Source: Roseovarius faecimaris
GTDB lineage: Bacteria > Pseudomonadota > Alphaproteobacteria > Rhodobacterales > Rhodobacteraceae
NCBI RefSeq assembly: GCF_009762325.1
Contig: NZ_CP034348.1
Coordinates: 192,501 to 256,500 of the forward strand
DNA length: 64,000 nucleotides
Direction: 5' to 3'
The position numbers and the translations under genes were made by a program. Under the pieces are notes generated by a model that saw only the letters and a program-made list of their open reading frames with translations, searched no databases and had not been told where the DNA came from. Below are positions 10,509-19,972 of this stretch, in pieces. Each line of letters opens with the position of its first letter. The first letter of the stretch is position 1.

Positions 10509-11657
10509 ATGAAACTGAAAACATGGATTGCGGCCGCAGGCCTTGCCGGGATGGCCAGCATGGGGCTGGCCGACGGGCATGGTGGAATGGTCAAGGTGGG
10601 CATGATCACCACGCTGTCGGGCGGTGGCGCGGGCCTTGGCATCGACGTGCGCGACGGATTCCTACTGGCGGCCAAGATGGCGGGCAATGATCACCTGGAG
10701 ATCGTCGTCGAAGATGACCAGCGCAAGCCGGACATCGCGGTGCAACTGGCCGACAAGATGATCCAGTCGGAAAAGGTGGATGTGCTGACCGGTATCATCT
10801 GGTCCAACCTGGCGATGGCGGTGGTGCCTGCCGCGACGGCTCAGGGCAAGATCTATCTCAGCCCCAATGCCGGGCCGTCGGCGCTGGCGGGCAAGGGCTG
10901 TCACCCGAATTACTTCAATGTCGCCTGGCAGAATGACAACCTGCATGAGGCCGCCGGTGGCTATGCCAATGATGCGGGCTTCAAGAACAGCTTCATCCTC
11001 GCACCGAACTACCCGGCCGGTCAGGATGCGCTTACCGGTTACAAACGCACCTATCAGGGCGAGCTGGCCGGTGAGATCTTCACCAAGCTCGGTCAGACCG
11101 ACTATGCCGCCGAGATCGCGCAGATCCGTGCCTCGGGCGCAGACAGCGTGTTCTTCTTCCTGCCGGGCGGTATGGGCATTTCATTCCTCAAACAATATGC
11201 CGATAGCGGTCTGGACCTGCCGGTGGTTGGCCCCGCCTTCAGCTTCGATCAGGGCATCCTGCAAGCGGTGGGTGATGCCGCGATGGGCGTGAAAAACACC
11301 AGCCAGTGGAACAAGGACATCGACAATGCGGCCAACAAGGCCTTTGTCGAGGCGTTCCAGGCCGAGTATGGCCGCCTGCCGTCGCTTTATGCCTCTCAGG
11401 GTTATGACACGGCCAACCTGCTGCTGAGCGCCATGGCCAAGGCCGACATCAAGGATCAGGACGCCTTCCTTGCCGCTCTGAAAGAAGCGGATTTCGAAAG
11501 CGTCCGTGGTGATTTCGCCTTCGCGGCCAATAACCACCCGATTCAGGACATCTATGTGCGCGAAGTGATCAAGGAAGGTGACGTCTTCACCAACAAGATC
11601 ATCGGCACAGCACTGGAGGACCACTCCAACGTTTATGTCGACGAGTGCAAGATGTAA
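10509..11657 (+). CDS. Branched-chain amino acid-type ABC transporter substrate-binding protein
   Basis: Periplasmic receptor of the HAAT/LivJ family. It has 382 residues from the preferred start and a cleavable signal ending near LADG. The mature protein begins with the typical strand VKVGMITTLSGGGAGLGID and keeps the two-lobe periplasmic binding fold. The ATG at 10503 lies too close to GGGAG, whereas the one at 10509 has six bases of spacing, so I favour the latter. It is the first gene of a complete liv operon. The ligand could be a branched-chain amino acid but also an aromatic acid or amide, since the family is broad. Confidence 0.9.
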   Translation: MKLKTWIAAAGLAGMASMGLADGHGGMVKVGMITTLSGGGAGLGIDVRDGFLLAAKMAGNDHLEIVVEDDQRKPDIAVQLADKMIQSEKVDVLTGIIWSNLAMAVVPAATAQGKIYLSPNAGPSALAGKGCHPNYFNVAWQNDNLHEAAGGYANDAGFKNSFILAPNYPAGQDALTGYKRTYQGELAGEIFTKLGQTDYAAEIAQIRASGADSVFFFLPGGMGISFLKQYADSGLDLPVVGPAFSFDQGILQAVGDAAMGVKNTSQWNKDIDNAANKAFVEAFQAEYGRLPSLYASQGYDTANLLLSAMAKADIKDQDAFLAALKEADFESVRGDFAFAANNHPIQDIYVREVIKEGDVFTNKIIGTALEDHSNVYVDECKM

Positions 11658-11679
11658 GCAACGCGTAGCGAAAGCTCTG

Positions 11680-11745
11680 CCCGTCCCGGACCTGATCCGG
11701 GACCTCCATCACGATCAAGAGGTCCCGGGTCACGCCCGGGACGGG
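11680..11745. repeat. REP-like intergenic inverted repeat
   Basis: Two arms of about 28 bases face each other around a short ATCACGATCA centre. The outer ends are CCCGTCCCGG and CCGGGACGGG, and each arm itself contains an imperfect CCCGG/CCGGG palindrome. The layout is that of a bacterial interspersed palindrome. Placed between the receptor gene and the first permease gene of the liv operon, the hairpin could reduce downstream expression or protect the upstream mRNA, giving excess receptor over permease. Confidence 0.75.
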
Positions 11746-11764
11746 TGTTTTCAAGGCCAGCCAA

Positions 11765-12685
11765 ATGACCTTTATCCTCTTTATCGAGCAGCTTCTGAAC
11801 GGGCTTCAGTTCGGTGTCATGCTGTTTCTGATGGCCGCCGGGCTGACGCTGGTCTTTGGCGTGATGGGGTTGATCAACCTCGCGCACGGCTCCCTCTATA
11901 TGGTGGGTGCTTTTGCGGCGGCGGCGGTGGCGGGCTGGTCAGGCTCCTTCCTTCTGGGGCTTGCCGCGGCGCTCGCAGCAGCGGCGGCCGCAGGCGCTCT
12001 GGTCGAGATGCTCGTCATCCGGCGGCTCTATGACCGCGACCATCTCGATCAGGTGCTTGCCACTTTCGCGCTGATCCTGATCTTTTCCGAGGGCACCCGC
12101 TATATCTTCGGGTCCTTCCCGCTCTTTCTCGATATTCCCGACGCCCTGTCGGGCCCGGTGATCCTTCCTGGCGGGATCGCCTACCCGGCTTACCGTCTCG
12201 CGATTATCGTCACCGGCCTTGTCATCGCGGCGGGGCTTTTCCTGCTGATTGCGCGCACGCGGCTGGGGGTGCGCATCCGCGCAGGAGAGGCCGACCGCGA
12301 GATGATCGCGGCCCTGGGCGTGGATATCTCCAGGCTCTACACCATCGTTTTTGCCCTCGGCGCGGCGCTGGCAGGCCTTGCGGGCGCGCTTGTGGGTGCG
12401 ATCCAGTCCGTGCAGGTCGGAATGGGCGAGCCTGTGCTGATCCTTGCCTTCGTGGTGATCGTCATCGGTGGGATCGGTTCGATCAAGGGCGCGCTAATCG
12501 GGTCTGTCCTCGTCGGGCTCACCGATACGATGGGCAAGCTCCTTTTGCCTGCGCTGTTCGGCCTGTTCATGGACAACTCTTCTGCCCAGGCCACGGGCTC
12601 GGCCATTGCGTCGATGCTGATCTACATCCTGATGGCGCTGGTGCTGATCTGGCGGCCACAGGGCCTGTTCGGAGCACGCGCATGA
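11765..12685 (+). CDS. livH: Branched-chain amino acid ABC transporter permease, LivH type
   Basis: Inner-membrane permease of 306 residues with about eight hydrophobic segments. The LivH signature GLTLVFGVMGLINLAHGSLY lies near residues 25-45, and the cytoplasmic coupling loop is RAGEADREMIAALGVD. It forms the translocation pore with the LivM-type protein encoded next; the genes overlap by ATGA. The symbol denotes family membership, and the transported compound is not proven. Length and topology are normal. Confidence 0.9.
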   Translation: MTFILFIEQLLNGLQFGVMLFLMAAGLTLVFGVMGLINLAHGSLYMVGAFAAAAVAGWSGSFLLGLAAALAAAAAAGALVEMLVIRRLYDRDHLDQVLATFALILIFSEGTRYIFGSFPLFLDIPDALSGPVILPGGIAYPAYRLAIIVTGLVIAAGLFLLIARTRLGVRIRAGEADREMIAALGVDISRLYTIVFALGAALAGLAGALVGAIQSVQVGMGEPVLILAFVVIVIGGIGSIKGALIGSVLVGLTDTMGKLLLPALFGLFMDNSSAQATGSAIASMLIYILMALVLIWRPQGLFGARA

Positions 12686-13665
12686 ATCGCGAAGGCCTGA
12701 TCAACGCAGCTCTCTTTCTGGGCCTGCTCGCCGTGCCGCTCTGGGCCTATGCGGCCGATGAGCCGTTTACCATCACGCTCGCGACCAAGGTCGCCATCCT
12801 CGCCCTGGCGGGGGTTGGCCTGAATATCGCGCTGGGCCTGGGCGGGCTGGTCAGCCTTGGCCATGCCGCGTTTTTCGGGCTGGGCGGCTACGCGATGGGC
12901 GTTCTTGCCAGCCATGCACAGGATTACTCCGCCCTCATGGAGTGGCCGTTTGTGATCGAGGGCACGAAGTCCATGCCGGTCATCTGGCTTGTGGCGGTCC
13001 TCGTTTCGGCGCTCGCGGCGCTTGCCATCGGCGCGCTCTCGCTGCGCACATCGGGGGTGTATTTCATCATGATCACCCTCGCGTTCGGGCAGATGTTCTA
13101 TTACCTCTCGATCAGCTGGCCCGCCTATGGTGGTGAGGATGGTCTGTCGATCTATGTTCGCAATGGCTTTCCGGGGCTCAACACGCTCGATCCGATCCAG
13201 TTCTTCGGCATCTGCTTTGCCCTGCTGGCGCTGGCGCTCTGGCTCAATGCGCGCCTGGCGCGCTCGCCTTTCGGGCTGGCGCTCAACGCGGCGCGACAGG
13301 TCCCCATGCGGGTTGAAACCGTGGGGCTCAGCCCGTTTCGGCTGCGCCTGATCGCCTTTACCATTTCCGGGGCTATCACCGGGCTTGCGGGCGCGCTTTT
13401 TGCCGATCTCAACCGTTTTGTCAGCCCCACAATGTTCAGCTGGCACACCAGTGGCGAGATCATGATCTTCATCATCCTTGGAGGGGTCGGGCGGCTTTAC
13501 GGCCCGGTGGCGGGTGCCGCGCTCTATATCACGCTGGAGCATGTCCTTGGGGGGCTGAGCGAGTTCTGGCATGTCTACCTTGGCCTGCTGCTGTTGCTCG
13601 TCGTTCTCTTTGCACGCGGCGGGTTGATCGGGCTTCTGGCCGGACGGAAGGTGGCGCATGACTGA
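12682..13665 (+). CDS. livM: Branched-chain amino acid ABC transporter permease, LivM type
   Basis: Second permease, 327 residues, with the LivM N-terminal hallmark GVGLNIALGLGGLVSLGHAA around residues 45-65. It has about nine to ten transmembrane segments. The conserved coupling loop near residue 205-220 reads AARQVPMRVETVGLSPFRLR. Translation starts inside the livH stop, and its end overlaps the ATPase gene by eight bases, so the four downstream transporter genes are tightly coupled. The heteromeric partner is the LivH-type protein. Confidence 0.9.
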   Translation: MNREGLINAALFLGLLAVPLWAYAADEPFTITLATKVAILALAGVGLNIALGLGGLVSLGHAAFFGLGGYAMGVLASHAQDYSALMEWPFVIEGTKSMPVIWLVAVLVSALAALAIGALSLRTSGVYFIMITLAFGQMFYYLSISWPAYGGEDGLSIYVRNGFPGLNTLDPIQFFGICFALLALALWLNARLARSPFGLALNAARQVPMRVETVGLSPFRLRLIAFTISGAITGLAGALFADLNRFVSPTMFSWHTSGEIMIFIILGGVGRLYGPVAGAALYITLEHVLGGLSEFWHVYLGLLLLLVVLFARGGLIGLLAGRKVAHD

Positions 13666-14407
13666 ATCGGTTCTCAGCACGTTTGGCATCACCAAGCGCT
13701 TTGGCGCCGTGACGGCGTGCGACGGTGTGACGCTCGATCTGCGGCCGGGCGAAATCCATGCGATCATCGGCCCCAATGGCGCGGGGAAATCCACGCTGAT
13801 CGCGCAGATCTGCGGCGGGCTCCGGCCGGATGAAGGACGGGTTTCGTTTCTCGGACAGGACGTCACCGCGCTCAGTACCCGCAAACGTGCACAGATGGGC
13901 CTTGGCCGCACGTTCCAGATCTCGGCTTTGGCGATGGAAGATACGGTTCTGCAAAATGCCGTTCTGGGCGCATTGGGGGCCCGGGGCGGGGCGCTGGGCC
14001 TGTTGCGCCCGGTGCTGGGTGATGCGGACCTGCGCGCGCGTGCCCTGCATGCCCTGGAACGCGCGGGCCTTGCCGATCAGGCGCGCACCCGCACCGCAGA
14101 GCTGTCTCACGGGCAGCGGCGTCAGCTGGAAGTGGCCGTCGCCCTGACGCTGGAGCCCCGTGCTTTCGTTATGGATGAACCGATGGCGGGCATGGGCAGC
14201 GAAGGGTCGGCGCAGCTGACGCAGTTTCTGTCGGACCTGCGCGCCGAGGCTCCGATCCTGCTGGTCGAGCATGATATGGATGCCGTCTTTGCCCTTGCGG
14301 ACCGGCTGAGCGTGCTGGTCTACGGCAAGATCATCGCGACCGGGACGGTGGATGAAATCCGCCGCAACCCGGAGGTGCAGACCGCCTATCTGGGAGAACA
14401 GGCATGA
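13658..14407 (+). CDS. livG: Branched-chain amino acid ABC transporter ATPase, LivG type
   Basis: Cytoplasmic ATPase of 249 residues. Walker A is GPNGAGKST near residue 38, the signature region is LSHGQRRQLEVA (a permissive variant of LSGGQ), and Walker B is RAFVMDEPMAGM followed by the H-loop VEHDMD. The long insertion between Walker A and signature is typical of LivG compared with LivF. It works as a heterodimer with the LivF-type ATPase encoded next. It overlaps both flanking genes. Confidence 0.9.
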   Translation: MTESVLSTFGITKRFGAVTACDGVTLDLRPGEIHAIIGPNGAGKSTLIAQICGGLRPDEGRVSFLGQDVTALSTRKRAQMGLGRTFQISALAMEDTVLQNAVLGALGARGGALGLLRPVLGDADLRARALHALERAGLADQARTRTAELSHGQRRQLEVAVALTLEPRAFVMDEPMAGMGSEGSAQLTQFLSDLRAEAPILLVEHDMDAVFALADRLSVLVYGKIIATGTVDEIRRNPEVQTAYLGEQA

Positions 14408-15093
14408 GCCTTCTGGAGGTGGAGAATCTCGCCGTTCGCTATGGGGCAAGCCAGGCGCTGTTCGACGTCTCTCTGACGCTGGGCGAGGGCGAAGTGCTGG
14501 CCCTTCTGGGGCGCAATGGCATGGGCAAGACCACGACCATCAAGGCGATCTGCCGCATGTTGCCTCTGGCGGGCGGCTCGGTCCGCTTTGCCGGGCAGGA
14601 GATGTCGCGCCTGCCGTCGCATCGCGCGGCGCGGCTTGGTGTGGGGCTGGTGCCCGAAGGACGACGTTGTTTTCCCAATCTCACGGTGTTGGAAAACCTC
14701 ACCGCCGCCGCCCGCCCTGGGCATTGGGACGCAGCGCGCGTTGGCGCACTTTTCCCACGGCTGACGGAACGGGCGGACCAGATGGCGGCAACCCTTTCGG
14801 GAGGAGAGCAGCAGATGCTGGCGATTGCCCGCGCGCTCATGACCAACCCTCGGCTTCTGATCCTCGATGAAGCGACAGAAGGTCTTGCCCCCATCGTCCG
14901 TCAGGAGATCTGGGCGGCTATCGGCACCCTGAAGGAGCAAACCGGCCTGTCGATCCTGCTTGTCGACAAATCGCTTTCCGAATTGAAGCGCCTTGCAGAC
15001 AGGGCCGTGATCCTGCAACGCGGCGCAAGCGTCTGGTCGGGCGCGTTCGCCGCGCTCGATCACACGACATCCGCGCGCTATATCGGCGTTTGA
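14404..15093 (+). CDS. livF: Branched-chain amino acid ABC transporter ATPase, LivF type
   Basis: Second ATPase of the importer, 229 residues. Walker A is GRNGMGKTT near residue 37, the signature is LSGGEQQMLAIARAL, and Walker B is RLLILDEATEGLAP. The short LivF form lacks the LivG insertion. It normally ends in a histidine switch such as VEQ; here the corresponding segment reads LLVDKSLSELK, with aspartate-lysine where histidine or glutamine is usual, a feature shared by some LivF proteins. It is the last gene of the operon and starts inside the livG stop. Confidence 0.9.
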   Translation: MSLLEVENLAVRYGASQALFDVSLTLGEGEVLALLGRNGMGKTTTIKAICRMLPLAGGSVRFAGQEMSRLPSHRAARLGVGLVPEGRRCFPNLTVLENLTAAARPGHWDAARVGALFPRLTERADQMAATLSGGEQQMLAIARALMTNPRLLILDEATEGLAPIVRQEIWAAIGTLKEQTGLSILLVDKSLSELKRLADRAVILQRGASVWSGAFAALDHTTSARYIGV

Positions 15094-15119
15094 TCCGGGG
15101 CTGACATATCGGGGAAAAT

Positions 15120-15196
<77 letters not shown>

Positions 15197-15292
15197 CCAA
15201 TTCAGGTGGCCTATGTAGAGGCGGGGAAATGAGTCTGCAATGCCAAAAGCACAGATTTTTGGCAAAAAATTTCTTCCGCTTGATATTGCGGG

Positions 15293-16693
15293 TCACTCCC
15301 ACCAGGGGCCGTGATGTTTGCCCTCTTCGCCCAGCCGCTCAAAGCCGTGATGACCGAAGAAATCTCGCTGCGCCTGGATGATATTGGCGGTGCCAAAGCC
15401 CTGACGCATCGTGTCATACCAAGACAGCGCTGCACCGAGCGCAGGCACCGCATGGCCTCCGGTGACCGCAGCAGCGACAACCTCGCGCAGCGCCGGGATG
15501 CAAGCTGCGAGCCTTTGGGCGAAATGTTCTGACAGGATAAGCTGACCGGCGGGCAGATCACCACGGAACGCTGCGGATATGTCGTCAAGCATCGCTGACC
15601 GGATGATACATCCCGCGCGCCAGATCTCGGCGATACGCGCGTAGTCGAGCGGCCAGTCATACTCATCCGCCGCGGCTTCAAGCAGTCGAAAGCCCTGCGC
15701 ATAACCCAGGATGCGGGCCGCGGTGAAGGCGTCAGCCATAGTGCCCGAGCCCAATGCAATGCCGCCGCGCGCACCGCCAAGGATGGCTTCGGCCACCTGA
15801 CGCGTGTCCTTCTCCGAGGACCAGCTGCGCGCGCCCACGGCGGCCTCGATCAAGTTGGCCGACTGTCCGAGGCGCACCGCTTCTACGACCGTCCAGCGCC
15901 CAGTGCCCTTCTGACCTGCGGCATCCTTGATCACATCGACCATCGGATGCCCTGTTTTCGGGTCGTCATATTGCAGCGCCTTGCCCGTGATCTCGATCAG
16001 GTAGGATTTCAGCGGTCCGCGGTCCCATTCGGAAAACATCTGGCCGATTTCCTGTGGCGTCCAGGCCGCGCCATTGCGCAACAGGCCATAAATCTCTGCA
16101 ATCACCTGCATCTCGGCATATTCGATGCCGTTATGCACGGTTTTGACGAAATGCCCCGCCCCGTCCGGGCCAAGGTGATCGACACAGGGATCGCCCTCGA
16201 AGGTCGCGGCAATGGCGCGCAGGATCGGGCCGAGCTGCGCCCAGCTATGCGACGTTCCTCCTACCATCATCGACGGTCCATGCCGCGCGCCCGCCTCGCC
16301 GCCCGAGACCCCCATGCCGACAAAATGCAGGTCCCGTTCGGCAAGGGCGGCGGCGCGGCGGCGGGTGTCATGAAAATTGGCGTTGCCGCCGTCAATGATC
16401 GTGTCGCCCGGCTCAAGCAGGGGGGTGACGGCGTCGATCATCATGTCCATCGGCTTGCCCGAGGGGATCATGAAGAGGATCACACGGGGGGTCGTCAGCC
16501 CCTGCACGAATGCCTCCAGTTCATCATGAGGGTGCAGCTTCGCGGCCAGATCACCCGCTTCGGCCATGAAGGGCGCAATCCACTCCGTCTCGCGGTTGGT
16601 AACGGCGACGTCAAACCCGTGCTCGGCCATGTTCAGTGCCAATGCGCTGCCCATCGTGCCAAGCCCGTACACGCCGATCTGTGCTGTGCTCAT
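15293..16693 (-). CDS. gnd: 6-phosphogluconate dehydrogenase, decarboxylating
   Basis: Oxidative pentose phosphate pathway enzyme converting 6-phosphogluconate to ribulose 5-phosphate with reduction of NADP. The Rossmann motif GLGTMG is at 10-15. The substrate-binding GMGVSGGEAGARHGPSMM, the catalytic HFVKTVHNGIEYAEMQ (lysine and glutamate) and the C-terminal SWYDTMRQ are all present. At 466 residues it is the full-length dimeric form. It is convergent with livF across the tRNA gene and is preceded by its own short upstream region. Confidence 0.95.
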   Translation of the reverse strand: MSTAQIGVYGLGTMGSALALNMAEHGFDVAVTNRETEWIAPFMAEAGDLAAKLHPHDELEAFVQGLTTPRVILFMIPSGKPMDMMIDAVTPLLEPGDTIIDGGNANFHDTRRRAAALAERDLHFVGMGVSGGEAGARHGPSMMVGGTSHSWAQLGPILRAIAATFEGDPCVDHLGPDGAGHFVKTVHNGIEYAEMQVIAEIYGLLRNGAAWTPQEIGQMFSEWDRGPLKSYLIEITGKALQYDDPKTGHPMVDVIKDAAGQKGTGRWTVVEAVRLGQSANLIEAAVGARSWSSEKDTRQVAEAILGGARGGIALGSGTMADAFTAARILGYAQGFRLLEAAADEYDWPLDYARIAEIWRAGCIIRSAMLDDISAAFRGDLPAGQLILSEHFAQRLAACIPALREVVAAAVTGGHAVPALGAALSWYDTMRQGFGTANIIQAQRDFFGHHGFERLGEEGKHHGPWWE

Positions 16694-16770
16694 CCGCTGC
16701 CCCTGCTGGCTCCGTCAAAGCTGTAGCCTAGCGGATCACCGGGCAGGTGCAAGCGCGTGGAGTGCCGCCC

Positions 16771-17028
16771 TCAGACAGTGGCCCCCTTGCGGCGTATGGC
16801 GCAGCCGAGGCACCCTGCGGCAACCCCCACGAGGATCGAGATGACAAGCTCGACCGTGGTCACGTTGGCGAAGGACATATCTGCAAAGACCAGCGTTTCC
16901 ACAACGCCGACAAGCCCGCCGATCAGCGCGGCCAGCCAGAGCTGCCGCGTCATCATGCCGAAGGCGAGCCCGAGGATGCCCGGCAGGCTCAGGATATTTC
17001 CGCCGATGGTTCCGAGTAGTTCAAGCAT
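16771..17028 (-). CDS. Small membrane protein at the end of the nap operon
   Basis: Unrecognised 85-residue hydrophobic protein with about three transmembrane segments and a short basic tail (IRRKGATV). Two cysteines (GCLGCAI) in the last helix have CxxC spacing without a haem histidine. It starts 15 bases after the napC stop on the same strand and so is probably the last gene of the nitrate reductase operon, although it is not a standard Nap component. No function is assigned. Confidence 0.65.
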   Translation of the reverse strand: MLELLGTIGGNILSLPGILGLAFGMMTRQLWLAALIGGLVGVVETLVFADMSFANVTTVELVISILVGVAAGCLGCAIRRKGATV

Positions 17029-17043
17029 GGCTCTTCCTCGCCT

Positions 17044-17742
17044 CTATTGGCTGTTGTTGTCCAGGTAGGACTGGATGTCATTGCCCGGAAGGCTTGCGGC
17101 GTCGAGATCCTTGCCCCGCTCTGCGTCATAGGCTTCCAGGATCTTGTTGTATTCCTCCTGATAGCCCTCAGGAAGTTTATGGGCGATGCCCTGATGGCAG
17201 TCGATGCAGGTCATGCCCTCATCCAGCGCGCGCTGGTGCTCATTCGCGGCGCGATCTTCCTGAAGCGTGAAGTCCATATATTCGAAACTGTGGCAGTTGC
17301 GGCATTCGCGGCTGTCGGATTTTTTCATCTTCGTCCAGACGATTGAGGCCATATGCAACCTGCGGTCCTCATATTTCTCGCGGGTCGAGATGCTGCCGAT
17401 GGCTTCGTGATACACGTCTTTCACGGCCATGATCTTGGCCTTGACCTTGTGATCCCACTCTTTTGGTACGTGACAGTCGGCGCAGACGGCCCGCACCCCG
17501 GAATCATTGTTGTAGTGGACGGTCTCGCGGTACTCGCCCAGATTGGTCTCCATCGTGTGGCACGAGACACAGAATTCTTCGGAGTTGGTCATTTCCAGCG
17601 TCCAGTGGAAGCCACCCCAGAACAGGATCCCGGCGAGAAAGCCCGTAATCAGGGTGAAGCCAACGCTCAGCGCGGCCACAGGGCCCCAGAACCAGTCCCA
17701 GAGGCGGCGAAGTCGGCCACGGTTTTCAGGCGAATCGGCCAT
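17044..17742 (-). CDS. napC: Tetrahaem quinol dehydrogenase NapC
   Basis: Membrane-anchored NapC/NirT cytochrome that oxidises ubiquinol or menaquinol and passes electrons to NapB-NapA in the periplasm. One N-terminal transmembrane helix (about residues 20-45) is followed by four haem sites: CVSCH (58-62), CADCH (87-91), CRNCH (147-151) and CIDCH (179-183). The 232-residue length is slightly over the usual 200, owing to an acidic C-terminal tail. It is downstream of napB with a 27-base gap. Confidence 0.95.
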   Translation of the reverse strand: MADSPENRGRLRRLWDWFWGPVAALSVGFTLITGFLAGILFWGGFHWTLEMTNSEEFCVSCHTMETNLGEYRETVHYNNDSGVRAVCADCHVPKEWDHKVKAKIMAVKDVYHEAIGSISTREKYEDRRLHMASIVWTKMKKSDSRECRNCHSFEYMDFTLQEDRAANEHQRALDEGMTCIDCHQGIAHKLPEGYQEEYNKILEAYDAERGKDLDAASLPGNDIQSYLDNNSQ

Positions 17743-17769
17743 GTCATATGCTCCTTGCTTGGGCTTGGG

Positions 17770-18207
17770 TCAGCGGGAAACGGAAGGCTCAAAGAGGTTC
17801 TCAACCAGCGCGGGCGCATCCGCCTGCGGCACGTGACATTGATTGCAGAAGTACCGCGTCCCGGCGATGTGATCGAGTTCGTTGCCTTCCCGGTCGAGAT
17901 AATGGGTCATCGACAGGGTGGGGGCGTTGCGCTCTCCGGCCTTGGTCCAGTCATGACAGGCCAGGCATTGGTTGGTACGCAGGTCAATCTGGTACTGGTC
18001 GATCGAATGCGGGATCAGCGGCGGCTGCTGGCGATAGTTACGCTGCATCCGGTCGTCGATCGTGTCATGGATCTTGTCGACGGCCACAGGCTCGCTCACC
18101 TCTGCGCCCCGCAGGGTGCTCAGACCGGCGGATTGCGCCCATGCGAGAGAGCCGCAGACGAGAGCGGATGCGGCGATTGCCAATCCCAACTTGATTTTAT
18201 GTGTCAT
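17770..18207 (-). CDS. napB: Dihaem cytochrome NapB, electron transfer subunit of nitrate reductase
   Basis: Periplasmic small subunit of the NapAB complex, 145 residues. It has a signal peptide (cleavage near LAWA, residue 24) and two haem sites, CLACH (81-85) and CNQCH (121-125). Histidines in IPHSID and MTHYLD match the distal haem ligands of NapB. I set the start at MTHKIKLG, which has AGGAGGT-like sequence upstream, and not at the earlier methionine 54 codons upstream, which lies inside napH. Confidence 0.93.
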   Translation of the reverse strand: MTHKIKLGLAIAASALVCGSLAWAQSAGLSTLRGAEVSEPVAVDKIHDTIDDRMQRNYRQQPPLIPHSIDQYQIDLRTNQCLACHDWTKAGERNAPTLSMTHYLDREGNELDHIAGTRYFCNQCHVPQADAPALVENLFEPSVSR

Positions 18208-18229
18208 CGAATGACCTCCTTTTGCGCGC

Positions 18230-19138
18230 TCATGCGGTTTGGGGATCCGGCGCTGGTGTGTGGTGATCGGATGGCTCGGCGAGTGTGTCGTCGAACCGGT
18301 GAGTGAAAGAGAAAACATTCTCGCTGCACACATCGATGCAGCGGCCGCAATTGGTGCAATCCGGCGCAAGGATCAGCGGTGTGTCACCATCTTTGCCCTT
18401 CAGGGCCGGGCTGATCACATGCATTTCCGGGCAGACGGCATAGCAATCCATGCAGTCGTCGCAGGCGGCGCGGGCCTTGGCGCTGACCCGGACCACGCTT
18501 TTGCTGCCAACGAGGCCATAGAAGGCCCCGACAGGGCACAGATGCCCGCACCATCCGTGGCGCGCCATCAGTGTATCAAACAGGAAAATCGCCAGCACCA
18601 TGGCCCAGGTGAACCCCATGCCAAACAGAATACCCCGATGCAGCATCGTCACCGGGTTGACCACCTCCCAGGCGATGGTCCCGGTGATCGCCGAGACGAT
18701 CAGCGCTGCCGCCAGCACCCAGAGCCGCGTACTGCGCTTGGGTTGCCAGCCTTTGGGCAGGTTCAGGCGGCGGTGCAGCCAGTTGGCCGCATCCGTGACC
18801 GGGTTGATCGGGCAGACCCAGGAGCAATAGGTGCGCCCTCCCAGCAGCGCATAGGCCGCCACCACGATCAGCGCGCCGATGATTGCCGTCATCTCGGGCC
18901 AGTGACCCGCGACGAGGCTTTGCAGAAACACCAGCGGATCGGTCAGCGGCAAGGTGCCCAGGGTCAGCGACCCCGCAAGCGTTCCTTCGACGATCCAGAG
19001 GCCGAACCATGGACCTGCCACGAACAAGGCGAGAAAACCGAGCTGGCTCGCCCGGCGCAGCAGCAAAAAGCGATGCGCGCCGATCCAGCCCTTGCGAGCG
19101 ATGGCCTCCTGGCCGACGAGGAGCGCTTCTTTGCTCAT
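18230..19138 (-). CDS. napH: Quinol dehydrogenase membrane component NapH
   Basis: Polytopic iron-sulfur membrane protein that, with NapG, provides a second quinol oxidation route to NapC and NapB. Four main transmembrane segments are visible. Two cysteine motifs near membrane helices (YCSWVCPI and [10 protein letters not shown]) are followed by two ferredoxin-type clusters, [13 protein letters not shown] and [13 protein letters not shown]. The C-terminal tail is proline- and aspartate-rich. The start overlaps the napG stop (ATGA). At 302 residues it is normal for the family. Confidence 0.94.
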   Translation of the reverse strand: MSKEALLVGQEAIARKGWIGAHRFLLLRRASQLGFLALFVAGPWFGLWIVEGTLAGSLTLGTLPLTDPLVFLQSLVAGHWPEMTAIIGALIVVAAYALLGGRTYCSWVCPINPVTDAANWLHRRLNLPKGWQPKRSTRLWVLAAALIVSAITGTIAWEVVNPVTMLHRGILFGMGFTWAMVLAIFLFDTLMARHGWCGHLCPVGAFYGLVGSKSVVRVSAKARAACDDCMDCYAVCPEMHVISPALKGKDGDTPLILAPDCTNCGRCIDVCSENVFSFTHRFDDTLAEPSDHHTPAPDPQTA

Positions 19139-19953
19139 TGGCTCACCTCCGGCAGTTTGAAGCTCGGCTCAAAGCCGCCGGGCGCGGCGAGGTTGTCAGT
19201 GCCCGGGCCGGGCAAGCGGTCAGGCAGGTCAATAAGCCCATCCACCAGCGGCGCACCGCGGGCGTCTTTTTCTTCCCAGCCTTTGCGGTAATGCTCGGCC
19301 GCCTCGGCACGGGCGAGCCGCTGCGGCAAGACCTTGATCGCCGCCTCGGGCAGCACACAGCTTTTCTCGCACATCCCGCAGCCGGTGCAGCGGTCCGCAT
19401 GCACCACCGGCAAAAAGATCGCGTGATGCCCGGAGCGTTCGTTATGCGACAGCTCCAGTGTAATCGCTTCGTCGATCACCGGGCAGACACGGTAACACAC
19501 ATCGCACCGCAGCCCGAGCACATTCAGGCAGTTTTCCTGATCCACCAGAACCGCGATGCCCATCTTGGCATCGTCGATATTGTCGAGCGCGGGGTCGAGC
19601 GCCCCGGTGGGGCAGGCGGCAACGCAGGGGATATCATCACACATCTCGCAGGGCACATCCCGTGCGGTGAAATAAGGCGTGCCGGTGGCCGGGCCATCCT
19701 CGCCCAGTTCGGCCAGCACCAGCGTGTCATAGGGGCAGTCGCGCACGCACAGCCCGCAGCGGATGCAAGCGGCGAGGAAATCCTCCTCGGGCAAGGCGCC
19801 GGGTGGGCGCAGCGCCTCGGCGGGCAGCGCCCGCGCATCCTGCACAAGATAGGCCAGCCCCGTCCCCGCGAGCGCGCAGCCGCCGACCGCGCGCGCGGTA
19901 TCCGTCAGGAACCGGCGGCGGGCGGCAGAGCTGGGTGCATTGGGCTTGGACAT
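19135..19953 (-). CDS. napG: Ferredoxin-type protein NapG
   Basis: Periplasmic protein with four [4Fe-4S] clusters that partners NapH. The N-terminus carries a twin-arginine-like signal, [15 protein letters not shown], followed by a hydrophobic stretch. Cysteine motifs are [35 protein letters not shown] and [11 protein letters not shown]. It is 272 residues. It lies 19 bases after napA and overlaps napH. Presence of napGH is less usual in alphaproteobacteria, whose nap operons are typically napEFDABC. Confidence 0.93.
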   Translation of the reverse strand: MSKPNAPSSAARRRFLTDTARAVGGCALAGTGLAYLVQDARALPAEALRPPGALPEEDFLAACIRCGLCVRDCPYDTLVLAELGEDGPATGTPYFTARDVPCEMCDDIPCVAACPTGALDPALDNIDDAKMGIAVLVDQENCLNVLGLRCDVCYRVCPVIDEAITLELSHNERSGHHAIFLPVVHADRCTGCGMCEKSCVLPEAAIKVLPQRLARAEAAEHYRKGWEEKDARGAPLVDGLIDLPDRLPGPGTDNLAAPGGFEPSFKLPEVSQ

Positions 19954-19972
19954 AGCGGCCTCTTTGGTCCGA

